A DNA stretch of 64,000 bases from Paenibacillus sp. FSL R10-2782 (GTDB taxonomy: Bacteria > Bacillota > Bacilli > Paenibacillales > Paenibacillaceae), in assembly GCF_038592985.1 (NCBI RefSeq), contig NZ_CP151951.1:3401001-3465000 (forward strand). The letters run 5' to 3'. The position numbers and the translations under genes were made by a program. Under the pieces are notes generated by a model. The model ran no database searches, was not told the origin of the DNA, and worked only from the letters and a program-made list of their open reading frames with translations. Shown here piece after piece: positions 28,507 to 37,679 of the stretch. Each line of letters starts with the position of its first letter. Within the stretch, counting starts at the first letter, position 1.

Positions 28507-30396
28507 CTATTTTAACACTCTGACAGAGGTGGCTACAGTCTTACCGTTAAAAACCACTTTAATACTGGAATTGCCGTAAGCCATTGCCTTCACCTGTCCC
28601 CCGCTAACCTGTACGATAGAAGGCATGGAGGAAGTCCATACCGCTGAACTTGTCACATTGGTAATTGCGCCTGTGTCATAAACCGCATTAACACTCAGCA
28701 CTTGAGAGGAACCGTTCGGAAGCTTCAAGTTCTTGTTACTCAATACCAGCTTGAGCAGCTTAGGTGTAACCTTGATCTCAATGTTAAACGACTTATTCTG
28801 GTATGTGCCTGTAATCGTCGCTGTTCCAATCCCTACCGCTTTGATGGCTGAACCTTTTACAATCGCCACGGAAGCATTGGATGTAGTCCATTTCACTTTG
28901 TTACTGAGCGTCACTTTTTTACCATCTGTATATGCACCGATGACCTTGACGGATTGACTTCCCTTCAAATTCATGTCAGCGCTTGAAAGGCTTGGCGTCA
29001 ACGTAGAAATAGTTCCTTCTACGATGACAGGCACTTTCACATATTTATTCAAATACATAGCCTTAATTCCAGAGTTACCACCACTTACTGCTTTTACCTT
29101 GCCATTTCCCACTGTTACGGCCGCAGTCGTACCCACCCAGCTTACCTGATTCGTAACATCGAGCGTACCACCACCAGCCATTTGAGCTTTTACCGTGGGA
29201 ACACTCACTTCTTGTCCGGCTACTAGCACATACTTTTTCTCGGAAGCGGTCAGCTTGAGAACTTTGTATTGCACGGTTACCGGAATATCCAGCTTGATGG
29301 CACCCAATGTAGCTGTCAATGTCGCGCTACCCGGGCTCACTGCAACCAGCTTACCGTCTGCGATTTTGACAACACTTTCATTGCTCAGGCTCCATTTTAC
29401 ATCAGATTGTACTGCTTTTTTGGCTCCATTGACCAAGTAAGCAGATATGCTCGGAAGAGCCGTTTTGCTTCCTGTTTCGAGAGATAAGCTCGCTTTGCTT
29501 GATACCAGCTTTTCAATGGTCGGCAATACGTTGACCTTCAAGGTCTTACTCAAACCGTGATAGGACACAGTAATTACCGAATTTCCCGCGTCCATTGGGC
29601 TAATTTTTCCTTGCTCCACTGTGGCAACCAGCGGATTGGAGGAAGTCCATTCGGCCGTACTGGTGACATCCGTTTTACCTCCGGTAAGGTTCACATCGGT
29701 CGCATTGACCTGAATTGGTGAACTACCCAGAAAGACCGATTGGGAAGCGGATGGATTCAATGTTAAGGCTTGGGAAGAGGAACGTACATACACGATCGTT
29801 TGTGCTTTGAGTTCATCTTTGCTTGCTTTAATGTAAGTCATGCCCTTGGCAAGAGGACGAACCAGACCCTCTTCCACTGTAGCCACGGACGGATTCGTGG
29901 ATGTCCATTCCACACCAGATACTTTTTCTGTACCGCCCGCCGTAAGCGTACCTTGGACGATCAATTGCTTCGAATCTCCGCTCACCACCAGATTGATGGG
30001 ACCGGATGGATCTATTTGCAGCTTGCTGTAAGGCGATTTAACCGTAATCGTTGTACTTACCGTTTGCTGTTCATATGTGGCAACAACCTTAATTTGCCCT
30101 TTTGACACTGGAGTAATAAGTCCCTTATCTACCTTTAATATGCTTGAGTCTCCAGAGATCCATTCTGCCTTATCGGTTACATCCTTTTTACCGGACTCCG
30201 TCACAGACCACACTTTTAATTGAGCGGGGCTTCCACCCAGATTCAATGTAGTCGGATTTTGACTGTCCCACTGTACCGTAGGGGTCTTGCTCTCCTCTGC
30301 CGCCTGGATCAAACCCGCTGGCAATGCTGCAAATAAAAACATCAGCACAGCAAGTAAGAAGGTACTCCGTTTGCTCATACGTTTCATACGTTTCAT
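28507..30396 (-). CDS. secreted protein with seven bacterial Ig-like (Big_2) repeats
   Basis: A 629-residue exported protein. MKRMKRMSKRSTFLLAVLMF is the start of a signal peptide, cleaved near LIQAAEE. The rest is seven tandem Big_2-like units of about 85 residues, each with a core of the kind AEWTSSNPLVATVEQGKISP followed by a G-x-x-x-I/V-x-V-x-Y segment. There is no catalytic domain, LPxTG motif or SLH domain, so it is either free or held by another factor. AGGGAG precedes the ATG. Such repeats usually serve as adhesive or spacer modules. Confidence 0.9.
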   Translation of the reverse strand: MKRMKRMSKRSTFLLAVLMFLFAALPAGLIQAAEESKTPTVQWDSQNPTTLNLGGSPAQLKVWSVTESGKKDVTDKAEWISGDSSILKVDKGLITPVSKGQIKVVATYEQQTVSTTITVKSPYSKLQIDPSGPINLVVSGDSKQLIVQGTLTAGGTEKVSGVEWTSTNPSVATVEEGLVRPLAKGMTYIKASKDELKAQTIVYVRSSSQALTLNPSASQSVFLGSSPIQVNATDVNLTGGKTDVTSTAEWTSSNPLVATVEQGKISPMDAGNSVITVSYHGLSKTLKVNVLPTIEKLVSSKASLSLETGSKTALPSISAYLVNGAKKAVQSDVKWSLSNESVVKIADGKLVAVSPGSATLTATLGAIKLDIPVTVQYKVLKLTASEKKYVLVAGQEVSVPTVKAQMAGGGTLDVTNQVSWVGTTAAVTVGNGKVKAVSGGNSGIKAMYLNKYVKVPVIVEGTISTLTPSLSSADMNLKGSQSVKVIGAYTDGKKVTLSNKVKWTTSNASVAIVKGSAIKAVGIGTATITGTYQNKSFNIEIKVTPKLLKLVLSNKNLKLPNGSSQVLSVNAVYDTGAITNVTSSAVWTSSMPSIVQVSGGQVKAMAYGNSSIKVVFNGKTVATSVRVLK

Positions 30397-30515
30397 TCGT
30401 TTCTCTCCCTTAGTTTCAGCTCTATAAATAGGATATAATTAACAATCCTATTACTTTATCGGTAAACAGCTACTTGATTTGAACCCTTAGGAAGAAAAAA
30501 GGTGGATTATAACAG

Positions 30516-30938
30516 TTAAAGCTCTCCGTGTAGCGACCTGACCACGAACAAATGATCCTCCTTGGACAAGGTTTGTCCATCATCCAGAACGACATCGCAA
30601 TCCGTGTGACTGGTCAATTTTGTGTTGTAGGCAATCAGTTGGTCTTCTTTCCAAACAGTCACCGCCGATTGAAAAAGAATGGCATTATCGAACTGCAATG
30701 GAACACTCATCACATAACCGATAGAATTTAGCTTCGCCGGATGACGGCTTCTGCGCTCACGCCCGGGAGGAAGCATCGAAATATACGTAATATTTTCAAA
30801 AGGAATTGACAACATCTTCGGGCCTAAAATAACGCACTTGTGCGTGTCATCCCATTTTTCAATCGTGCCGCGCACCTTTTGGGTATGACCGTTGTTGCCG
30901 TGATATAAAATGACCTGACGTCCCTTCCATTGACGCAT
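30516..30938 (-). CDS. conserved protein of unknown function downstream of ung
   Basis: A 140-residue soluble protein. MRQWKGRQVILYHGNNGHTQ looks like a small SH3- or Sm-like beta barrel (VRGTIEKWDDTHKCVILGP); the C-terminal half is also beta-rich. GGAGGTGAGG fixes the start at 30938, 16 bases after the ung stop, so it is probably in an operon with ung. I do not recognise the family. Confidence 0.7.
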   Translation of the reverse strand: MRQWKGRQVILYHGNNGHTQKVRGTIEKWDDTHKCVILGPKMLSIPFENITYISMLPPGRERRSRHPAKLNSIGYVMSVPLQFDNAILFQSAVTVWKEDQLIAYNTKLTSHTDCDVVLDDGQTLSKEDHLFVVRSLHGEL

Positions 30939-30954
30939 GTCCTCACCTCCAGTG

Positions 30955-31629
30955 CTAGCGGTTAGGAATCTCCCACCGAATCGGTTCCATTCCATGCTCC
31001 AGCAAAAATGCATTGGTTTGCGAAAAAGGCTTGCTGCCGAAAAAGCCCCTATGAGCCGCCAAAGGACTCGGATGGACGGATTTCAAAACCAAATGCTTGC
31101 TCGTATTCACGAAGCTTGCTTTTTTCTGGGCATGGCTTCCCCACAAAATAAACACTACCGGCTGCTCACGTTCATTAATCGCCTCAATAACGGCATCCGT
31201 GAAACGTTCCCAGCCTATTCCCTGATGAGATTGCGGTTGTCCTTCACGCACGGTCAGCACATTGTTCAGCAGCAGCACTCCCTGCTCTGCCCATGGAACA
31301 AGGTAGCCCTGATTGGGAATGGGAGTGGGAGTGCCGATATCATCACGCAACTCTTTATATATATTTTGCAGAGACGGCGGTGTACGCACCCCTGGTCTTA
31401 CGGAAAAACTCAAGCCGTGGGCTTGTCCCTCTCCATGATAGGGGTCCTGTCCCAATATAACCGCTTTGGTAAGATGATATGGTGTTAATTTGAGTGCAGA
31501 AAACAAATCTTCCTTTGGAGGGTAGACTTTATGTATCTTGTATTCGCGTGCTAATGTATACCTCAATTCATTGAAATAAGGCTTTTCTACCTCTTCTCGC
31601 AAAACTTCATCCCAATCATTACCAAACAT
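30955..31629 (-). CDS. ung: uracil-DNA glycosylase, family 1
   Basis: A 224-residue DNA repair enzyme that removes uracil from DNA. The water-activating motif GQDPYH is at about 60-65 and the DNA-intercalation loop is [13 protein letters not shown] near 185. [18 protein letters not shown] and [13 protein letters not shown] are the other family motifs. Length is normal. It is followed within 16 bases by a small unknown gene. Confidence 0.97.
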   Translation of the reverse strand: MFGNDWDEVLREEVEKPYFNELRYTLAREYKIHKVYPPKEDLFSALKLTPYHLTKAVILGQDPYHGEGQAHGLSFSVRPGVRTPPSLQNIYKELRDDIGTPTPIPNQGYLVPWAEQGVLLLNNVLTVREGQPQSHQGIGWERFTDAVIEAINEREQPVVFILWGSHAQKKASFVNTSKHLVLKSVHPSPLAAHRGFFGSKPFSQTNAFLLEHGMEPIRWEIPNR

Positions 31630-31683
31630 AACTCCCGTCTCCTCTCGATATATGGGTCCCGAAATGTTTAAACTGTTTATTCA

Positions 31684-31727
31684 CAAAAAAATAAGCTGGT
31701 CTCCCTCATCCGGAGCCAGCCTATTTA
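31684..31727 (-). terminator. terminator of the SLH protein gene
   Basis: On the minus strand ATAGGCTGGCTCC and GGAGACCAGCTTAT form an imperfect stem followed by a run of T. It lies between the SLH stop and the ung start; the rest of that interval is unremarkable. Confidence 0.75.
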
Positions 31728-31904
31728 TTCGTTACCTGTGTTACATGCCGAAGGACCAGGATAGAAACCATACGATAATCAGCTACCGTTGGTTCTAAAT
31801 TCGATTTCCTTATTATAGCATTAACGATAATGGTGTCAAGTAACTGTAAGCCCAAATCCACACGGTACCTCATAAAAATCAAGAGGTTGGCCCAGCATAG
31901 TCGG

Positions 31905-32564
31905 TTAAGCCTTATGAGCTTTTAGATATTCCAGTGCGTTATACAACATAACGGCTGCTTCCGCACGTGTAATCTCGCTTTTTGGATTAAATTTTTTACT
32001 TGCATCCAGGGTATTAACCTTGTATATCAGCGAACGCTGGATGCTGCCTTGATACGATGGCTCCAACTTGCTATCATCGGCAATCGTTACAGGCGCAATT
32101 TTGATCATCGGCAGTCCACCAGCTTTTTCCATGCCCTGAATCAGCATATGGGTGAACTCTTCCTTGGTCAGCGTTTTTGAAGGATCGATATCTTTAGGAA
32201 TCTCTACGCCATTATAATGCGCGTTGATAAAGGCTTCGGCATACCATGCGGTATCCTTAACATGGGCGAACAGTCCGCTGGCCTGTGGTGACTTATTAAA
32301 ATCAATAGCGGCCAAGCTGAGCTGAAACCCGCCAGAGATCAACTGAATGCCTTGGGCAGCAGTCACTCTAGAGGCGGGGAGAAACTGCGTATCAGAGACC
32401 CCTTTGAGCAAACCCTGGTTTTGAAGGGAAATGATTTTGTCTTTGCCGCTTATGCTGTCCAAATCCTTGAACGGATTGCCCGCCGCAAACATTTGACCTC
32501 CAAAAGAGAAGGAAAGAAGCAATACTGTGGTCATGGCTGCGAATGCGCTTTTTCTCATATTCAT
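31905..32564 (-). CDS. secreted protein made of SLH domains
   Basis: A 219-residue exported protein. MNMRKSAFAAMTTVLLLSFS is the signal peptide, ending near MFAAG. Three S-layer homology modules follow: FKDLDSISGKDKIISLQNQG, HVKDTAWYAEAFINAHYNGV with TLTKEEFTHMLI, and a third with EITRAEAAVMLYNALEYL. SLH domains bind secondary cell-wall polymers. Nothing else is attached, so it may act as a stand-alone wall binder. AAGGTGG precedes the start. Confidence 0.88.
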   Translation of the reverse strand: MNMRKSAFAAMTTVLLLSFSFGGQMFAAGNPFKDLDSISGKDKIISLQNQGLLKGVSDTQFLPASRVTAAQGIQLISGGFQLSLAAIDFNKSPQASGLFAHVKDTAWYAEAFINAHYNGVEIPKDIDPSKTLTKEEFTHMLIQGMEKAGGLPMIKIAPVTIADDSKLEPSYQGSIQRSLIYKVNTLDASKKFNPKSEITRAEAAVMLYNALEYLKAHKA

Positions 32565-32683
32565 GTAAGTTCCACCTTGTAGTTGAATTAGGCCGCCTGG
32601 CCATTAACAACCTCTTTGACGTAGTTCAGGATGGAAAGGTTGCAAGCGATCTAACAGAGATTCGGATGAAGATTGCGGAACGC

Positions 32684-33970
32684 TCAGTTCTTATCTTTCA
32701 CGCCAATCACGATGACATCCCCCTCAAAATTATGCATATCAATAACCGTTACATTGTCCTGAAACGCTACCGAAGCTGCTGCAAATCGGCGGTATTCCAG
32801 GTCGAGAATCGTAAAGTCATATTCTCTGAGATCGGCGTCTAGCTTCAGGACCGTGTTCACCGGCACATAAATAGCAATTTTTTCGAAGCCTCTGGTTGAG
32901 GCAACTCGAATCTCTTCCGTGTTCTTAAGTACTATGTTCCAAGGCTGCAAATCTACCAGTCCGTATATCTGGAACAGCCACTTCGCGAATCCATAATCCC
33001 ACGCTCCCTCAAATTTAAGGGCAGCCTGCCATTCATAGGGGCTATCAAAACCTTCCCCGGTAACTCCAAAGCGCTTCCCTTTTTTGTGCCAGCTCCATAT
33101 TCCATGTGCTCCGTAGGTTACGCCGGCTCCCGCACCGGACAAAAGACTTTGCCATGCAGCTTTACGCACGTCGGCACGGCCGAAACGACCGTATTCTCTC
33201 CGGCTGTATCCCATCATCTCGTAGCAAGGTTCCGAGTTTAGCACAGGCCGTGTTACCCGCTTGTTGTAGAAGTCCAACGCCAAGGTGTAGGCCTTGGACT
33301 GAAACTGCGAATTGTGACCTGATTGGTACATGTAAAAGTCCAAATTAGGATCGTTAATGAACTCATCCGGCAGATCCGCCAGTCTCCCCTGAATGTGCAG
33401 AGTAGTCAAACACTCTGGACTATGCGTCTTCACAACGTGAAGTGCGGTGCGGTAATACTCGTTCGCTCGCTCTGACGGGAAGTCGGTATCCCCGCTCACG
33501 ATATAGATAGGGTGATACTTTGAGAATCGGTCTGCCGCGTAACGCACATACGGTTCTACCGCCTCCAGAGGCATTTTTTTCTCATCACGAAGCTTGGCCG
33601 CCCATGTATCCGGGACGTAATTGCACCAAAGCAAAACAAGCGCGGGTACAAATCCCTTGCTCACCGCCATCTCGACCATTGTCTCCGCCCTGTCAAAATA
33701 GTCTGGATTCAGCGAATAAAAATCGTAGCTCCCGTCCTCAATCCGTACGAACGGTTCGTAATCCAAATCACTGCCGCTGGCATCCCACTGACGCAGCAAA
33801 TTGATTTGCAGAACATTAAACCCCTGCCTACTTCTGTAGTCAAGATAATCAGCCCATTCCTCCAGTGAGATGTTGGTAAATGCGCTCCAGACGGTATCTG
33901 CCAGATAAAAAAACGGAACTCCTTCATTGACAAAGTAACGTTTGTTCTCCGCTATGCCAAGCTTTATCAT
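32684..33970 (-). CDS. DUF4038 (apiosidase-like, GH140-related) glycoside hydrolase, cytoplasmic
   Basis: A 428-residue TIM-barrel hydrolase of the DUF4038 family, whose characterised relatives (GH140) remove apiose from plant polysaccharide. It begins NKRYFVNEGVPFFYLADTVW, has the family motif GFNVLQINLLRQ, SGDTDFPSERAN and the C-terminal catalytic region RPVLNSEPCYEMMG, where the Glu is the likely nucleophile; a small beta domain follows. Unlike secreted members it has no signal peptide. It follows the PTS IIC gene by 69 bases and probably belongs to the PTS operon, so its substrate is likely taken up whole and cut inside. Apiose specificity is inferred. Confidence 0.85.
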   Translation of the reverse strand: MIKLGIAENKRYFVNEGVPFFYLADTVWSAFTNISLEEWADYLDYRSRQGFNVLQINLLRQWDASGSDLDYEPFVRIEDGSYDFYSLNPDYFDRAETMVEMAVSKGFVPALVLLWCNYVPDTWAAKLRDEKKMPLEAVEPYVRYAADRFSKYHPIYIVSGDTDFPSERANEYYRTALHVVKTHSPECLTTLHIQGRLADLPDEFINDPNLDFYMYQSGHNSQFQSKAYTLALDFYNKRVTRPVLNSEPCYEMMGYSRREYGRFGRADVRKAAWQSLLSGAGAGVTYGAHGIWSWHKKGKRFGVTGEGFDSPYEWQAALKFEGAWDYGFAKWLFQIYGLVDLQPWNIVLKNTEEIRVASTRGFEKIAIYVPVNTVLKLDADLREYDFTILDLEYRRFAAASVAFQDNVTVIDMHNFEGDVIVIGVKDKN

Positions 33971-34039
33971 ACGGCATCCCCCTTATTGCTGTAATGACAG
34001 AAAACGGCGAATAGTTCGCCGCTCCCTTTTATTGCTCAT

Positions 34040-35344
34040 TTATGAAGTAACGATACTAGCTCGGGCTCCAGCCGTTCCCTCCTGCTCTGACTTCTCCTGT
34101 GCTTCGCGTTCCCTGTTCAACGCTTGTTTATCAAGTGTTCTAAAGAACGGATAGTAAATCAACATACAAACGGGAATGAGCAAAAGCTGTGCAGCTGCAA
34201 GTCTCCAGCTCCCCTCAATAAAGCCCAGAGCAAAAATCGGAGTGCCAAATGCCGGGTAAATTCCGATGGGTGCAGGCAGCAAGCCCGCAGTTGTCGCAAA
34301 ATAACCGAGGACCGCGCAGACGATAGGAGCAACGATAAACGGAATAGCCAGGAGTGGATTCAAAACAACTGGAATTCCGAAAATGAGTGGCTCGTGAATC
34401 GAGAAAAAAGTCCCCGGAAGACCGAGCTTGCCAATTGTGCGTAATTGCTTACTCTTGGCCAAGAAGACCAGCAGGAGAGCGAAGCCCAGCATCGGCGCAT
34501 AGTTTGAGAAGATATACCAGAAAGCCAGCCCGATAATGTTTGGAAGCGGAGCTCCCGCCTGGAAAGCGTCGAGATTGGCAAGATCCAGGCTCATCCAGAT
34601 CGGTTTGACGATGGCAAGCGTTACGATTGCGCCGTGGATTCCGAACATCCAGAGCACCTGCATAATGATGAGAGCGACAATCATAGCCCCCAGTGATCCA
34701 CCCAGTCCTTCCAGTGGCACTTGCAGATAGGTATAAATAAACTCATGGACCGTACCGAATGACGTATGCATGAACAGACCAGAAACAATAACGAATACCA
34801 TAGCTACGAGTATCGCCGGAATTAATCCTGAGAATGTTTTGACAACGGTAGGCGGTACTCCTTCGGGCATTTTAATGGTCCAGTTGCGATCGACAATCCA
34901 GATATACAATCGGGATGCGAGCAAGCCAACCAACATGGCGACAAACAAACCCTGGGCACCGAGCCACTGAAGTGGAAGCGCCCGGACTTTATCGAATGTT
35001 TGAATCGGCGTCAAAATAAGAAACGAGAGCAGTGCCGTTGCTGCGGGAACCAGCGGGTCCTTGTCAAAAGCTTGCGCCAGTCTGTAGGCGATGAAGAAGA
35101 CTGCATAGAGGGCGATGATGCCAGTTGTCATCGTCGATCCTAATCCGATAATACCCTTAATGGGTGCGATGAGGTTCTGGTAAGGCTCCCAGGCAAGTGC
35201 GGAGAAAAGCGTCGAAAATGCTCCAATAATCAAAAAAGGAAGGGTGGACATCAGACCATTTGATATAGCGCTCATATAGCGATTTTGCTGAATTTTCCCA
35301 GCGTATCTTTGTAATTTATGCGATAGTTTTTTTTCGTTAGCCAT
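34040..35344 (-). CDS. PTS cellobiose/lichenan-family transporter, EIIC
   Basis: A 434-residue membrane permease of the lactose-cellobiose PTS family with about ten helices. NRYMSAISNGLMSTLPFLIIGA and the central SIHEPLIFGIPVVLNPLLAIPF substrate motif are typical of CelB/LicC. It works with the separate IIA and IIB proteins encoded upstream. GCAGGAG and GAAGGAAT lie before the ATG. The likely substrate is a beta-linked disaccharide; here perhaps an apiosyl-glucoside (inference). Confidence 0.93.
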   Translation of the reverse strand: MANEKKLSHKLQRYAGKIQQNRYMSAISNGLMSTLPFLIIGAFSTLFSALAWEPYQNLIAPIKGIIGLGSTMTTGIIALYAVFFIAYRLAQAFDKDPLVPAATALLSFLILTPIQTFDKVRALPLQWLGAQGLFVAMLVGLLASRLYIWIVDRNWTIKMPEGVPPTVVKTFSGLIPAILVAMVFVIVSGLFMHTSFGTVHEFIYTYLQVPLEGLGGSLGAMIVALIIMQVLWMFGIHGAIVTLAIVKPIWMSLDLANLDAFQAGAPLPNIIGLAFWYIFSNYAPMLGFALLLVFLAKSKQLRTIGKLGLPGTFFSIHEPLIFGIPVVLNPLLAIPFIVAPIVCAVLGYFATTAGLLPAPIGIYPAFGTPIFALGFIEGSWRLAAAQLLLIPVCMLIYYPFFRTLDKQALNREREAQEKSEQEGTAGARASIVTS

Positions 35345-35389
35345 ATTCCTTCAACTCCTGCTTTAGAGTTTCATCTGTTGTACTATAAC

Positions 35390-36829
<1,440 letters not shown>

Positions 36830-36845
36830 CTATTTGTACAGACGA

Positions 36846-37145
36846 TTATAGATTTAAGGCTTCGGCAAGTACCTTTTCGCCATTCATCATGCCATAATCC
36901 ATTCTGTCGATTACGCTTACCTTGATGCCTTTAGGCTCGTATTTGATTTTAAAATCGTCTTCCAAATAGCCGACCTGCGGTCCAATCAGCAGTACATCCG
37001 TTTTGTCCGCATACTCTTTAAAGGAGCTTTCGGAAGTAGCTCTGATCTCAACCTCAACATTTTGAGCCTGTGCAGCCTTCTGCATTTTCTGCACCAGCAT
37101 ACTTGTAGACATTCCCGCTGCACATACGAGCGTAATTTGTTTCAT
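36846..37145 (-). CDS. PTS cellobiose-family EIIB
   Basis: A 99-residue phosphocarrier with the active-site loop LVCAAGMSTSML; Cys8 is phosphorylated by IIA. The LLIGPQVGYL motif is typical of LicB/CelA. GGGAGGG before the start, three bases after the IIA stop, shows translational coupling. Confidence 0.95.
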   Translation of the reverse strand: MKQITLVCAAGMSTSMLVQKMQKAAQAQNVEVEIRATSESSFKEYADKTDVLLIGPQVGYLEDDFKIKYEPKGIKVSVIDRMDYGMMNGEKVLAEALNL

Positions 37146-37148
37146 TGG

Positions 37149-37502
37149 TTATTCCCTCCCCGATAATGGTGTGATGGATACTGATGCTTCGTAACGGTTC
37201 AATCTGCTGTAAAGTTCCACGATATGTCTCGCCAGATCCTTGGTCGTAATGGCAGACATGAGATGGTCTTGTGCATGCACCATTAGCAGTGTCACTTCAT
37301 GAGTTGTCCCACTCGCTTCCTGCTGGATCAGTCGCGTCTGCGATTTATGCGCTTGGACCAGTTCGTTCTTGCATTCTTCAAGACATTCTGCTGCCTGCTC
37401 CGCATTACCCTTCTCGGCAAAGCTGATGGCTTCCATAGCTTTACTCTTCGCAATACCCGAATTTGTTATAAGTCCCATTATGATTTCCTGATACTCATCC
37501 AT
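37149..37502 (-). CDS. PTS lactose/cellobiose-family EIIA
   Basis: A 117-residue helical phosphocarrier of the LicA/LacF type. The helix VTLLMVHAQDHLMSA carries the phosphorylated His (about 76) and the conserved Asp. It passes phosphate from HPr to the IIB encoded downstream. The start at 37502 follows GGGGTGAATTC. It is the first structural gene after the LicR-like regulator, separated by a terminator. Confidence 0.95.
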   Translation of the reverse strand: MDEYQEIIMGLITNSGIAKSKAMEAISFAEKGNAEQAAECLEECKNELVQAHKSQTRLIQQEASGTTHEVTLLMVHAQDHLMSAITTKDLARHIVELYSRLNRYEASVSITPLSGRE

Positions 37503-37627
37503 TGAATTCACCCCATGCATTTCATCTCTTTAGCTTACAGATTCAGTGTATACGATTCTTGCCGACTTCTAAACGCAACCCTTTTCCACTAGTAGCGGAA
37601 ATGCTTACAATGGAAAAAATAGCAAAA

Positions 37628-37676
37628 CTCCGCACGATGCTTGTTCAAAATCCAAGCAGATGTCGTGCAGAGCTTT
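37628..37676 (-). terminator. terminator after the LicR-like regulator gene
   Basis: On the minus strand CTGCACGACATCTGCTTG and CAAGCATCGTGCGGAG form a long, imperfect stem followed by TTTTGC. It lies just past the regulator stop and before the PTS promoter region. Confidence 0.65.
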
Positions 37677-37679
37677 ATT

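Noticed and set aside
28733..29487. plus-strand frames opposite the Ig-like protein gene
   Set aside because: Shadows of the repeats; low-complexity and without ribosome sites.
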